A stretch of DNA of 57,021 nucleotides, from positions 1-57,021 of the forward strand of contig CATKXE010000013.1 of assembly GCA_949840465.1 (NCBI GenBank). The letters are read 5' to 3'. Numbering within the stretch: position 1 is the stretch's first letter; the number at the start of each line of letters is the position of its first letter. The stretch comes from an uncultured Lachnospiraceae bacterium. GTDB lineage: Bacteria; Bacillota; Clostridia; Lachnospirales; Lachnospiraceae. Of the stretch, positions 8,436-17,165 are shown in pieces. Made by a program: the position numbers and the translations under genes. Below the pieces are notes generated by a model. It ran no database searches, had not been told where the DNA came from, and saw nothing but the letters and a program-made list of their open reading frames with translations.

Positions 8436-9839
8436 CTACTCTTCATCCGCCGGATCAATCTGCTTTGCCTGAAATACATTTTCCTCTATTCCTGCCGCGG
8501 TCATATCCGCGGTAACCTTTACTTTCAATCCAACCTGCAGGCTGTCCAGATTTACAGACGCTCCCTCCTTGATAAATGTCATGACCGCATCGTCCTCTGT
8601 CCTGATCGTGACCGTGTTCATCGTAGCGTCAACAATCTCCCCAACATACAGGGCATCTTTTGCTCCTTCATTGGGATCGGAATCCTGTACCTTGATGACG
8701 ATAAGCTCCTCCAACCTCTCCAGGCTTCCTATATAAGTCACTACGACCGTATTGCCGGTCTGGATCCCGTTGGCATATTCATGCTCTGCATCCATGATAT
8801 TGAAGATGTACTCCTGTCCCTCCGCTGCGACCGTCACCGTATTCATACTGACATCAAGCACGGTCCCTTCCAGCGCCTGCACTTCCTGCTGCGCTCCTTG
8901 TGAAGGTTCCGGGGTTTCCGGCTGCCCTGAAAGCTGCACGTCGGGACGCGGTGTGATGGGCTGCGGTTCATTTCCTGCCTGTAAGGTCGCCGGAGCTTCC
9001 CCGTTTGTCTTCGCTGCCGGAGCATCCTCCTTCGGTTTTTCTGTGGTCAGATATTCCCCGTAAATATAGGCGTCCCTATCGGCATACAGGACTCTGGACC
9101 ATCCATTCTCACAGACGCCCGTGCGCCTGATAGAACTTCCCTTTGCGAGAGAGCCCAGCACCTTTGAATCCGTTGTATAGGATTCCCGTATGTAAACTCC
9201 CGCCGTTGCATATACGGTCTCGTCCACGGCTCTGATGTCCATCTGCTTCTGCTCTTCCCTGACCACATTCGGATCGTCATCCGTAATTTTGACCACCGTA
9301 ATATTCTTTGTATCTGTCCCCTGAAGTTCCCCGATATAGGTCACCACAATCCAGTTTCCTTCCCGGATCCCGTTTTTAAATTCATGCCTGCAGTTATTTG
9401 AATTGAATTTCAGTTCTTTACCGTCATTCTGCCGGATCGTAATCGTATTCTCCGTCAGGCCCACAAGGGTGCCTACCGCCTGTTTCCCGGTCTGCTGCCC
9501 GTTATTTCCGCAGTCTTCTACACTGGTCACTTTCACCCTGGAGGCGTCCTTTCCCTCCAGTTCGCCTTCATAGTAAATGACAATCTGATCCCCGGAGCGC
9601 ATATTTCGTGTATTGATCACTGCATCAGACACGTCAAATGTATAGTCCTCCCCTGCCTCCCGGGCGATCAGCGTCCTTCCCTCAAAGCTGACAAGGGTTC
9701 CCTCCATCTGCCCTTTGCTCTCCACAATGACCTCCGGCTCTTTCTTCTCTTCCTTCTTCTGGCATCCGAACAGCGAAAACGCACAGGCCAAAACTACCCC
9801 TGACGCGATCACTGTCCACCCTCTTACACGTTTTTTCAT
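8436..9839 (-). CDS. SH3b lipoprotein with four repeated beta domains
   Basis: A predicted surface lipoprotein of 467 residues; the lipobox LFGC puts the lipidated cysteine at 26. Four related units of about 65 residues follow the pattern GT(L/V)(V/L)...NT(I/V)T(I/V)...V(V/I)TYIG(E/S)L...V(I/K)V: roughly residues 46-108, 122-186, 324-386 and 399-461. A bacterial SH3 domain (YATAGVYIRESYTTDSKVL, about 206-264) and a Pro/Glu-rich linker (265-322) sit between repeats two and three. SH3b domains often bind cell-wall peptide. The repeat family was not recognised. It lies downstream of a small membrane protein and upstream of the solute-binding lipoprotein, so a wall-associated role is inferred. 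Confidence 0.85.
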   Translation of the reverse strand: MKKRVRGWTVIASGVVLACAFSLFGCQKKEEKKEPEVIVESKGQMEGTLVSFEGRTLIAREAGEDYTFDVSDAVINTRNMRSGDQIVIYYEGELEGKDASRVKVTSVEDCGNNGQQTGKQAVGTLVGLTENTITIRQNDGKELKFNSNNCRHEFKNGIREGNWIVVTYIGELQGTDTKNITVVKITDDDPNVVREEQKQMDIRAVDETVYATAGVYIRESYTTDSKVLGSLAKGSSIRRTGVCENGWSRVLYADRDAYIYGEYLTTEKPKEDAPAAKTNGEAPATLQAGNEPQPITPRPDVQLSGQPETPEPSQGAQQEVQALEGTVLDVSMNTVTVAAEGQEYIFNIMDAEHEYANGIQTGNTVVVTYIGSLERLEELIVIKVQDSDPNEGAKDALYVGEIVDATMNTVTIRTEDDAVMTFIKEGASVNLDSLQVGLKVKVTADMTAAGIEENVFQAKQIDPADEE

Positions 9840-9857
9840 AATGTTTTCTCCTGGCTT

Positions 9858-10271
9858 TTACGACTTTTGATTTAAGGATACGCCATAAAGATACAATACC
9901 GGCAGCACCAGACTTAATATGGCGCTGACAACGCCTGAGATGACCGAACCGCCCTGCAATATGGAAGCGTAACAGTTTACAGCTCCTGCGATGATTGAGA
10001 CAATGAGAAGTATGGATCCCCACTTTTTCAAATCTTTTGCGGCCTCTTTCCTGTCACATCCCTTAATTCCCTTTGCCGCCGCTATGAACTGCATCAGCGC
10101 AAAAATCGTATAGGCCGCCGCCAGCGCAACGACGAGCCATCCCAGGCTTTCCCCCTCTTTCAAGGTCCCATAGGTTAAAAACACACCAAAGACCAGATAA
10201 ACCACAATGCTCACAGCGCCTCCGACTACCATTAAAATGCTGGGAATCCTGATAAAATTTTTTCCTGGCAT
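9858..10271 (-). CDS. Small hypothetical membrane protein
   Basis: The 137-residue product has about four hydrophobic helices (ILMVVGGAVSIVVYLVFGVF, LVVALAAAYTIFALMQFIAA, ILLIVSIIAGAVNCYASIL, VISGVVSAILSLVLPVLYLY) with a short charged loop (CDRKEAAKDLKKWG) in the middle. No family is recognised. It is the first gene of the minus-strand envelope operon and ends 18 nt before the SH3b lipoprotein gene. A GGGGGC site lies upstream of the ATG. Confidence 0.75.
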   Translation of the reverse strand: MPGKNFIRIPSILMVVGGAVSIVVYLVFGVFLTYGTLKEGESLGWLVVALAAAYTIFALMQFIAAAKGIKGCDRKEAAKDLKKWGSILLIVSIIAGAVNCYASILQGGSVISGVVSAILSLVLPVLYLYGVSLNQKS

Positions 10272-10421
10272 AAAAAATGCCCCCTTTCCTTTTTTTACTT
10301 TTTTAAATTAGCATATTTGAATGGAAATAAAAGCCTTATTACCGATATCGCATTTTTTTTACCGCTTGCACCGCAGCCAAACAGCAACCTCTGTAAGCCC
10401 AATACAAACCAGAACTTGTAC

Positions 10422-10451
10422 TTGACATTTCTTATAAAAGACTGCTATACT
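10422..10451 (+). promoter_or_regulatory. Sigma-A promoter for the methyltransferase gene
   Basis: TTGACA (10422-10427), 18-nt spacer, TATACT (10446-10451) on the plus strand. The next plus-strand gene starts 198 nt downstream, leaving a leader of about 190 nt. Confidence 0.7.
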
Positions 10452-10482
10452 CAAGACCGCCAGAATTTGCAATGCTGCATAT

Positions 10483-10507
10483 GTCAGAAGCATGGCTGAC
10501 GGTTTTT
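10483..10507 (+). terminator. Possible early terminator in the methyltransferase leader
   Basis: A GTCAG/CTGAC stem with an 8-nt loop, followed by GGTTTTT, begins about 25 nt after the predicted start site; a longer alternative stem uses ACCGCCAG (10456-10463) and CTGACGGT (10496-10503). It could stop most transcripts and leave a short RNA. Confidence 0.4.
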
Positions 10508-10589
10508 CGTTATCACACACAGCTGTAAACGGATTCGGTATGCAGTATGAATGAAAATGATAATGTATGATTCCAGAATATGAAAGCAC

Positions 10590-10623
10590 GTTTGAAAACG
10601 CATTGCCAACGCAATTTTCAAAC
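10590..10623 (+). other. Hairpin before the methyltransferase start
   Basis: A perfect 9-bp stem (GTTTGAAAA at 10590-10598, TTTTCAAAC at 10615-10623) with a 16-nt loop sits just upstream of the Shine-Dalgarno. It has no U-tract directly behind it and could influence translation. Confidence 0.5.
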
Positions 10624-10648
10624 ATGCCTCAGGAAAGGATTTTTTAAT

Positions 10649-11515
10649 ATGTGGATTGCAGATCAATGGAAAGATTATGAAGTGATAGACTGTTCAAAGG
10701 GAGAAAAACTGGAACGTTGGGGAGACTATTTTCTTATCCGCCCCGACCCGCAGGTTATCTGGGAGACCCCCAGAAGCGATTCCAGATGGAGCCGACGCAG
10801 CGGGCATTATCACCGCAGCAAAAAAGGCGGCGGGGAATGGGAATTTTTCGGCCTCCCCAGGCAATGGCAGATCCATTACCGGAATCTGACCTTCAACCTG
10901 AAGCCCTTCAGCTTTAAACACACAGGGCTGTTTCCGGAACAGGCGGCCAACTGGGACTGGTTTACAGAACGGATCCGCAATGCCGGGCGTCCCATAAAAG
11001 TGCTGAACCTTTTTGCCTACACCGGAGGCGCAACACTGGCCGCAGCGGCAGCAGGCGCGCAGGTTACCCACGTAGACGCTTCCAAAGGCATGGTGGCATG
11101 GGCGAAGGAAAACGCCCTATCCTCCGGCTTAAAGGACGCCCCCATCCGCTGGCTGGTGGACGACTGTGTAAAATTTGTAGAACGTGAGATACGGCGTAAA
11201 AACAGCTACGACGCAGTCATTATGGATCCGCCTTCTTACGGCCGGGGGCCTAAAGGGGAGATCTGGAAAATCGAAGATATGATCCACCCCCTCATCAGGC
11301 TGTGTACGCAGGTTTTATCGGAAAATCCGCTTTTTTTTCTGGTCAATTCCTACACCACCGGATTGGCGCCCGCAGTACTGACTTATATGATCGCAACAGA
11401 ACTGGCTCCCTTAAAGGGTACGGTGGAATCCCAGGAGATCGGGCTTCCGGTGAAAAATACCGGCCTTGTCCTGCCCTGCGGAGCCTCCGGCCGCTGGACG
11501 CATTTGGGGACTTAA
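10649..11515 (+). CDS. Class I SAM-dependent methyltransferase (RlmI/RlmK-like)
   Basis: This 288-residue protein has a Rossmann methyltransferase core: motif I VLNLFAYTGGATLAAAAAGA, then VTHVDASKGMVAWAKENA, and the catalytic-loop motif DAVIMDPPSYGRG. This matches the methyltransferase family that includes rRNA cytosine C5 methyltransferases (RlmI/RlmK), but here without an N-terminal PUA domain, so the substrate cannot be fixed; RNA is most likely. The start MWIADQWKDYEV is preceded by AGGAAAGGA; the 23 codons upstream lie in the hairpin region and are not coding. The gene ends 2 nt before the stop of convergent trxB. Confidence 0.85.
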   Translation: MWIADQWKDYEVIDCSKGEKLERWGDYFLIRPDPQVIWETPRSDSRWSRRSGHYHRSKKGGGEWEFFGLPRQWQIHYRNLTFNLKPFSFKHTGLFPEQAANWDWFTERIRNAGRPIKVLNLFAYTGGATLAAAAAGAQVTHVDASKGMVAWAKENALSSGLKDAPIRWLVDDCVKFVEREIRRKNSYDAVIMDPPSYGRGPKGEIWKIEDMIHPLIRLCTQVLSENPLFFLVNSYTTGLAPAVLTYMIATELAPLKGTVESQEIGLPVKNTGLVLPCGASGRWTHLGT

Positions 11516-11517
11516 CC

Positions 11518-12435
11518 CTATTTTCCCTCCTGCATGGAAATATACTGGCAGGCTGCCAGCGCTGCTACAGCTCCGTCCGCCGCCGCGGTCGTGAGCTGGC
11601 GCACCTCCTTGGTGCGGCAGTCTCCTGCGGCAAAAATCCCCGGCACGGAAGTCAGGCAATCCTCACCTGCCTGCACAAACCCGGAAGGATCCAGCTGCAC
11701 GATATCTGCAAACGCCTCGTTTTTGGGAACCTGTCCGATGGCCACAAACACTCCTGACACCGGAATCTGAAACTCTTCCCCTGTCTTCTTATTATTTAAT
11801 ACGAGCCCTTCTACCATGGCTTCTCCAAGAATATCCTTCACCACCGCACTCAGGACAAACTCTACATTCTCCTTCCTTTTGAGCGGCTCCACCAGGCCGG
11901 CTTCCCCGCGGAACTCATCCCTGCGGTGTATAAGATACACCTTATTGCAGTAATTGGAAAGAAATTCCGCATCCTGCAGCGCGGTATTTCCGCCCCCCAC
12001 CACAGCGACATCTTTCCCTTTAAAAAACGCCCCGTCACAGGTGGCACAGTAGGACACCCCCGCTCCCATCAGCTTTTCTTCTTTTTCAAGGCCCAGATGA
12101 CGGTGGGTTACCCCTGTGGCAATGATGACTGTCCGGCATGGGTATTCCTTTCCCTTTGTCTCAATCACCTTGATCCCATTCTCTTTTCGGATCCCCCTGG
12201 CTTCTTCTAATTCCGTCTCGGCTCCCAGGCTCATCGCCTGATCCAACAGGTTCATAGAAAATTCCGCGCCGCTGACACTGGCAATCCCCGGATAATTCTC
12301 TACCTTTGGAGAAACCGTGATCTGTCCCCCATAGTTCATTCCTTCAATGATGACGGTCCGCTTCCCGGCGCGCTGGCCATAAACCGCCGCCGTCATCCCG
12401 GCGGTTCCTCCGCCTATAATTCCAATATCATACAT
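11518..12435 (-). CDS. trxB: Thioredoxin-disulfide reductase
   Basis: A 305-residue FAD/NAD(P)H flavoenzyme that reduces thioredoxin-type disulfides. The N-terminal FAD motif is GIIGGGTAGMTAAVYG (residues 5-20), the redox pair is Cys130-Ala-Thr-Cys133, the nucleotide motif is VAVVGGGNTALQDAEF, and the C-terminal FAD motif is GIFAAGDCR. Length and motifs are those of low-molecular-weight TrxB. It follows nrdD, whose product ends in a thioredoxin-like domain, so it is a natural electron donor for ribonucleotide reduction here; this pairing is inferred from position. Confidence 0.93.
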   Translation of the reverse strand: MYDIGIIGGGTAGMTAAVYGQRAGKRTVIIEGMNYGGQITVSPKVENYPGIASVSGAEFSMNLLDQAMSLGAETELEEARGIRKENGIKVIETKGKEYPCRTVIIATGVTHRHLGLEKEEKLMGAGVSYCATCDGAFFKGKDVAVVGGGNTALQDAEFLSNYCNKVYLIHRRDEFRGEAGLVEPLKRKENVEFVLSAVVKDILGEAMVEGLVLNNKKTGEEFQIPVSGVFVAIGQVPKNEAFADIVQLDPSGFVQAGEDCLTSVPGIFAAGDCRTKEVRQLTTAAADGAVAALAACQYISMQEGK

Positions 12436-12572
12436 CTCTTATCATCCTCCTTCATTCCTGATCTCTGTCCTTTATGCAGCTCAGCCATATCATGAGGCTC
12501 TCTGCAATCTCCTGTTCCCAGAGGGCAGCCTTCTATTCCAACAGAACGCCTCCGGCAGAATATCCCCTCTAT

Positions 12573-12615
12573 ATGGAATACGCAGGCGCCCTTTTCAGGA
12601 GCCTGCGTATTCCAT
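12573..12615. repeat. 15-bp inverted repeat between nrdD and trxB
   Basis: Arms atggaatacgcaggc (12573-12587) and gcctgcgtattccat (12601-12615) are perfectly complementary around a 13-nt loop. There is no U-tract on either strand, so it is not a classic terminator. It lies in the 265-nt gap between nrdD and trxB and may be an mRNA-stabilising stem. No gene is supported in that gap. Confidence 0.7.
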
Positions 12616-12700
12616 CCAGTTTCTATCATCACACGGTAAACGGCTCTGCCCGCAAATACTCCTGCTATTTTGCAAAAAACAGGTGATTCCCAACAGTTCC

Positions 12701-15145
12701 TTACTCTTTATTATTCTCCGCATAGGCTTTAATATTCGACGCATTTGCCATCTTTTCCACTTTATCCCCGTTAACAACCACAAGGGTAGGCGCCTGCATG
12801 ACGCCATATTTTTTCACCAGTTCCTCATTCTCCTCCGCGTCTACAAGCTCGTAAGAAATATGGGCATTTTCCAGAGACTTCGTGGCAATCCGGCAGTTCG
12901 GGCAAGTCTTTGTGGTAAATAAAATTGCTTTCATCCCCTTCTCCGGCATGCCCCCCAGCTGTGCCTTGTCTTTCTGCTTCAAAGGCTTTGCCTGAAGCTT
13001 GCTCTGGGAATCCGAAACGCGGTACTCATAGTTCAGTTCCTTATCCGTATCCTTATGAACCACCGAGCGGACTGCATCTGACAGAGTATATACCTTCCGT
13101 TCCTTAAATTCCTGTGCCTTGCCGTCATTCCAGTTCTTGACCGGACGGTAATACCCGGTGATACGGCTGTACACCTCCGTCTCTTCCCCACAGAAAGGAC
13201 AGGTATATTGCTCACCCCTGATGTATCCGTGATTCTTGCAGATAGAATAGGTAGGCGACATCGTATAGTATGGCAGCTTATAATTCTCTGCTATCTTTCT
13301 CACCAATGCTGCCGCAGCCTTCCAGCCTGGAAGCTTTTCTCCCAGGAAGGTATGGAATACGGTTCCTGATGTATACAAAGTCTGTAATTCATCCTGAATA
13401 TCCAGCGCTTCAAACACATCCTCCGTATATCCTACCGGTAGATGGGAGCTGTTCGTATAGTATGGCGTCCCGCACTCCTCCGCTGCCGTAATGATATCCG
13501 GGAACTGTTCCACATCGTGCTTTGCAAGACGGTATGTGGTGGACTCTGCCGGGGTTGCTTCCAGATTGTAGAGATCCCCGTACTTCTCCTGATAATCCGC
13601 CAGCCGTTCCCTCATATGGTTCAATACATCTTTTGTAAACCGCTGCGTCTCGGGGTGCGTCATATCCTTTTTCAGCCATTTTGCGTTCAATCCGGCCTCA
13701 TTCATCCCCACCAGCCCGATCGTAGAAAAATGATTGTCAAAGGAGCCCAAATAACGCTTTGTATACGGATACAGCCCTTCCTCCATGAGTTTGGAAATAA
13801 CCTCCCTCTTAATATGGAGAGAACGCGCCGACACATCCATCAGCCGATCCAGCCTGCTGTAAAATTCTTCTTCATTCTCAGACAGGTATGCAATTCTTGG
13901 CATATTGATAGTCACAACGCCTACGGAACCAGTGCTTTCCCCGCTTCCGAAGAACCCGCCGGATTTTTTGCGCAGTTCCCGGAGATCCAATCTCAGACGG
14001 CAGCACATGCTCCGCACGTCGCTGGGCTCCATATCGCTGTTGATATAATTTGAAAAATAGGGTGTCCCGTATTTTGCCGTCATCTCAAAGAGCAGACGGT
14101 TGTTCTCTGTCTCTGACCAGTCAAAATCACTGGTGATGGAGTAGGTCGGAATCGGATACTGGAATCCTCTGCCGTCTGCATCGCCCTCGATCATGGTCTC
14201 GATGAACGCCTTATTGATCATATCCATCTCTTTTTTACAGTCCCCATAGGTAAAGTCCTGATCAACCCCTCCCACGATCGCCGGAAGATTCGCCAGGTCG
14301 CCCGGCACGGTCCAGTCCAGTGTAATATTGGAAAACGGAGACTGTGTTCCCCATCTGGATGGGATATTTACACCAAATACGAAGGATTCGATACACTTCT
14401 TCACCTCTGGATATGTCAGGTGATCCACTTTCACAAACGGCGCAAGGTAAGTGTCGAAGGAAGAAAATGCCTGCGCGCCCGCCCACTCATTCTGCATAAT
14501 GCCAAGGAAATTCACCATCTGGTTGCAGAGCACGCTCAAATGCCTTGCAGGCGCGGCGGTAATCCGTCCGGGAATGCCTCCTAAGCCTTCCCTGATCAAC
14601 TGCTTCAAAGACCACCCCGCGCAATATCCGGTCAGCATAGACAGGTCATGGAGGTGAATATCCGCATTCTTATGAGCCTGTGCGATCTCATCATCATAAA
14701 TCTCTGACAGCCAGTAATTTGCCGTGATGGCGCCGGAATTACTCAAAATCAGGCCTCCCACGGAATAGGTCACGGTAGAATTCTCCTTTACCCGCCAGTC
14801 TGTCACCCTGACATAGCTGTCCACGATATCTTTATAATCCAGCAATGTGGAATTTAAATTCCGGATCTTTTCTCTCTGCTTCCTGTATAAAATATATCCT
14901 TTCGCGACATCTGCATAGCCGGCCCGGATCAGCATCGACTCCACACTGTCCTGAATATCCTCCACGGATATAAGTCCTTTCGTAATCTTCGGCTCAAAAT
15001 CCGCCGTCACCTTCAACGCCAGCAGATCGATGATGTCCTGATTATACTCTTTCTCCTTTGCCTCGAACGCCTTGCGGATTGCTTCGCTGATCTTAGACAG
15101 ATCAAACGCAGCGATTTTACCGTCTCTTTTTGTGACCTGATACAT
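12701..15145 (-). CDS. nrdD: Anaerobic ribonucleoside-triphosphate reductase with C-terminal thioredoxin-like domain
   Basis: Class III ribonucleotide reductase (814 residues) making dNTPs by glycyl-radical chemistry without oxygen. An ATP-cone lies at the N-terminus (YQVTKRDGKIAAFDLSKI). The C-terminal zinc site (CKNHGY, CPFC) and the glycyl-radical loop SRITGYYRPV are present. After a charged linker comes an extra domain of about 77 residues (12704-12934) with the redox motif CPNC (Cys748, Cys751) and a cis-Pro-like QAPT: a thioredoxin/NrdH-like fold fused in frame. Typical NrdD lacks this. With trxB next, it suggests reduction by thiols, as in the NrdD subclass known to use thioredoxin/glutaredoxin instead of formate. 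The start is set by GGGGAGC before ATG at 15143-15145; an upstream in-frame extension is leader. Confidence 0.95.
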   Translation of the reverse strand: MYQVTKRDGKIAAFDLSKISEAIRKAFEAKEKEYNQDIIDLLALKVTADFEPKITKGLISVEDIQDSVESMLIRAGYADVAKGYILYRKQREKIRNLNSTLLDYKDIVDSYVRVTDWRVKENSTVTYSVGGLILSNSGAITANYWLSEIYDDEIAQAHKNADIHLHDLSMLTGYCAGWSLKQLIREGLGGIPGRITAAPARHLSVLCNQMVNFLGIMQNEWAGAQAFSSFDTYLAPFVKVDHLTYPEVKKCIESFVFGVNIPSRWGTQSPFSNITLDWTVPGDLANLPAIVGGVDQDFTYGDCKKEMDMINKAFIETMIEGDADGRGFQYPIPTYSITSDFDWSETENNRLLFEMTAKYGTPYFSNYINSDMEPSDVRSMCCRLRLDLRELRKKSGGFFGSGESTGSVGVVTINMPRIAYLSENEEEFYSRLDRLMDVSARSLHIKREVISKLMEEGLYPYTKRYLGSFDNHFSTIGLVGMNEAGLNAKWLKKDMTHPETQRFTKDVLNHMRERLADYQEKYGDLYNLEATPAESTTYRLAKHDVEQFPDIITAAEECGTPYYTNSSHLPVGYTEDVFEALDIQDELQTLYTSGTVFHTFLGEKLPGWKAAAALVRKIAENYKLPYYTMSPTYSICKNHGYIRGEQYTCPFCGEETEVYSRITGYYRPVKNWNDGKAQEFKERKVYTLSDAVRSVVHKDTDKELNYEYRVSDSQSKLQAKPLKQKDKAQLGGMPEKGMKAILFTTKTCPNCRIATKSLENAHISYELVDAEENEELVKKYGVMQAPTLVVVNGDKVEKMANASNIKAYAENNKE

Positions 15146-15306
15146 GTTCCATGCTCCCCTTTCTGTATTCTGCGCTCTGAAATCACGGCTCTTTATGCAG
15201 GAATTTATCCTTCGTAATTTTGTCGGGGTTACTTTCCTACCATTCCTAAAACCCTTGATATCCAACTCTTCAGATAAGCTTTGCCCGGCAATCTCTGACG
15301 GGCATT

Positions 15307-15320
15307 TTAGAACATTCTAA
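15307..15320. promoter_or_regulatory. Palindrome overlapping the nrdD -10 box
   Basis: TTAGAA-CA-TTCTAA is a perfect 6-2-6 palindrome that covers the -10 box of the nrdD promoter, a position suited to a repressor. It resembles but does not equal Fur/PerR-type boxes, and is unlike the NrdR consensus. Confidence 0.4.
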
Positions 15321-15342
15321 CATCATAGAGAATTTCTGTCAA
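15314..15342 (-). promoter_or_regulatory. Sigma-A promoter of nrdD
   Basis: Minus strand TTGACA (15337-15342), 17-nt spacer, TAGAAT (15314-15319). This gives nrdD its own promoter, separate from nrdG upstream, with a leader of about 160 nt. Confidence 0.85.
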
Positions 15343-15347
15343 CACCC

Positions 15348-15404
15348 AAAAGCAACAATATCTTGTGTCTCATTTCATCCTGTCGACTAGATATTGTTGC
15401 TTTT
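15348..15404. terminator. 16-bp inverted repeat upstream of the nrdD promoter
   Basis: Arms aaaagcaacaatatct (15348-15363) and agatattgttgctttt (15389-15404) pair perfectly around a 25-nt loop. The arms end in A4/T4, so it can act as a weak bidirectional terminator after nrdG. It lies 5 nt upstream of the nrdD -35 box, so a protein-binding role is also possible. Confidence 0.6.
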
Positions 15405-15531
15405 GTTTTTTAAAATATTCTGTCTATAATCAGTTACCATGTCGAAAACACTGTAATTCTCACGGATCACAAGCTTCTCCACAAAATTTTTCAGAATTGC
15501 GGGACAACTCTCTTCTTACTGTCCGCACCCC

Positions 15532-16227
15532 CTATTCCATCCCCCGAAGTTCGGCATTCGGCACATTCCGCCGTACCACCTCCAGCGCCTGTATCAGAAT
15601 GTCTTTTGTATATGCCCTGAGTCCCGGACGGATCAGATCGCCGGAGTCCTGAAAATTCTGCAGATAATATCTCCCGGCTCCTTTAATCCAACGGCCAATG
15701 GAAGCAAAGTCTTCCCTCTTATGGAATTCTCTGACCACGGTTGTACGAAATTCATAGGAAACGATGCCTGACAGCAAAAAATCCACACTCCGAAAGACCT
15801 CCTCCATATTATACTCTGCAATCCCGATTGTAATACCATATTTTCCCGGAGCATTTTTAATATCCATGGCCACATAATCCAAAAGCCGAGCCTCTACAAG
15901 GTGCCGCAGCAGACGAAAGTTGCTTCCATTTGTATCCAGCTTCACAAAATATCCCATTTCTTTGACCTGAGAAATGAATTTCTCCAGATCCGGCTGCAGC
16001 AGAGGCTCTCCTCCCGAAATGCAGATTCCGTCCAATACGCCCAGACGCTTTTTCAAAAACGACAGCACCTGCTCCATGGGGAGATTCCTTCCCATATCAA
16101 TATGGGAGACCAATGATGCATTGTGGCAGAATGGGCATCGGAAATTACATCCTGCCGTAAATATCGTACATGCCACTTTTTCCGGATAATCCAAAAGCGT
16201 CAGTTTCTGCAAACCCTGTATATTCAT
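15532..16227 (-). CDS. nrdG: Anaerobic ribonucleotide reductase activating protein
   Basis: A radical-SAM activase of 231 residues that installs the glycyl radical on NrdD using a [4Fe-4S] cluster and S-adenosylmethionine. The cluster cysteines are Cys27, Cys31 and Cys34 in GCNFRCPFC; GEPLLQPDLEKF follows. The start MNIQGLQKLTLLDYPEKVAC has GAGAGGGGG upstream; an ATG eight codons earlier lacks one. It precedes nrdD on the same strand with a promoter and inverted repeat between. The alternative name, pyruvate-formate-lyase activase-like protein, is less likely given the neighbour. Confidence 0.92.
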   Translation of the reverse strand: MNIQGLQKLTLLDYPEKVACTIFTAGCNFRCPFCHNASLVSHIDMGRNLPMEQVLSFLKKRLGVLDGICISGGEPLLQPDLEKFISQVKEMGYFVKLDTNGSNFRLLRHLVEARLLDYVAMDIKNAPGKYGITIGIAEYNMEEVFRSVDFLLSGIVSYEFRTTVVREFHKREDFASIGRWIKGAGRYYLQNFQDSGDLIRPGLRAYTKDILIQALEVVRRNVPNAELRGME

Positions 16228-16308
16228 TGCGGATGCCCCCTCTCTTTTCATTTGTGGATATTTTCAAACCCCCGGCGTCTGCGCGGCCTGCCTTTCTGGC
16301 AAATATTT

Positions 16309-17103
16309 TTACAGTTTCTCAGACAGGTCTGCGCAGGCTCTCATCGCCTCGATCAATGCACTGCGGAACCCTTTTTGCTCCAGGATACGGACAGCCTCTA
16401 TCGTGGTTCCCGCCGGAGAGCAGACCATGTCTTTTAACTCTCCCGGATGCTTCCCTGTCTCCAAGACCATCTTCGCGCTCCCGTATACCGCCTGGGCAGC
16501 AAACCTATATGCCAGAGGCCGGGGCATCCCTTCCGCAACCGCGGCGTCCGCCATGGCCTCGATCATCATAAATACATAGGCCGGGGAGCTGCCGCTTACG
16601 GATACCACTGCATCCATCAGCCGCTCTTCCACCACTTCTGTCTTTCCAATCGTATTCAAAATACGCAGTACATATTCCAGTTCTTCCTTTTCCACCTCGG
16701 AACCTGGGCACACGGCAGTCATGCCTTCCCCCACCATTGCAGGGGTGTTGGGCATTGTGCGGATTAATTTCAGTTTTTTCCCAAACTGCTCCTCCAGCCA
16801 TTCAAGGGTCTTGCCCGGTGCAATAGTGATCACTAGCTGCTCTTTTGTGACCTCCTCCCGGATTTCAGCTATAACCGCCGGATAAAACTGCGGTTTTACC
16901 GATAAAAAGAGAATTTCAGACTCCTTAGCCGCCTGCCTGTTATCCGGCGTCACATGGATGTTATACTTCCGCCGTACCCGTTCACGTCCCGCCTGCCGGG
17001 CGTCTGAACCGATGATCTCGTCAGGCCCGATCAGGCCTGAGGAGATGATTCCGCCTATGATGGCTCCCGCCATATTCCCTGTTCCTATAAACCCTAATTT
17101 CAT
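16309..17103 (-). CDS. proC: Pyrroline-5-carboxylate reductase
   Basis: Catalyses the last step of proline synthesis, reducing pyrroline-5-carboxylate with NAD(P)H. The 264-residue protein begins MKLGFIGTGNMAGAIIGG (Rossmann dinucleotide site) and carries the family signature near the C-terminus (PAGTTIEAVRILEQKGFRSA). MPNTPAMVGEG is the conserved substrate region. Length is normal. It stands upstream of nrdG on the same strand with an 81-nt gap; no functional link is implied. Confidence 0.95.
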   Translation of the reverse strand: MKLGFIGTGNMAGAIIGGIISSGLIGPDEIIGSDARQAGRERVRRKYNIHVTPDNRQAAKESEILFLSVKPQFYPAVIAEIREEVTKEQLVITIAPGKTLEWLEEQFGKKLKLIRTMPNTPAMVGEGMTAVCPGSEVEKEELEYVLRILNTIGKTEVVEERLMDAVVSVSGSSPAYVFMMIEAMADAAVAEGMPRPLAYRFAAQAVYGSAKMVLETGKHPGELKDMVCSPAGTTIEAVRILEQKGFRSALIEAMRACADLSEKL

Positions 17104-17165
17104 TTTCTGTAATTACCTCCCTGGAAACCTTGATTTTACTGTTTTTATGATTTTTAGATAGTTTT

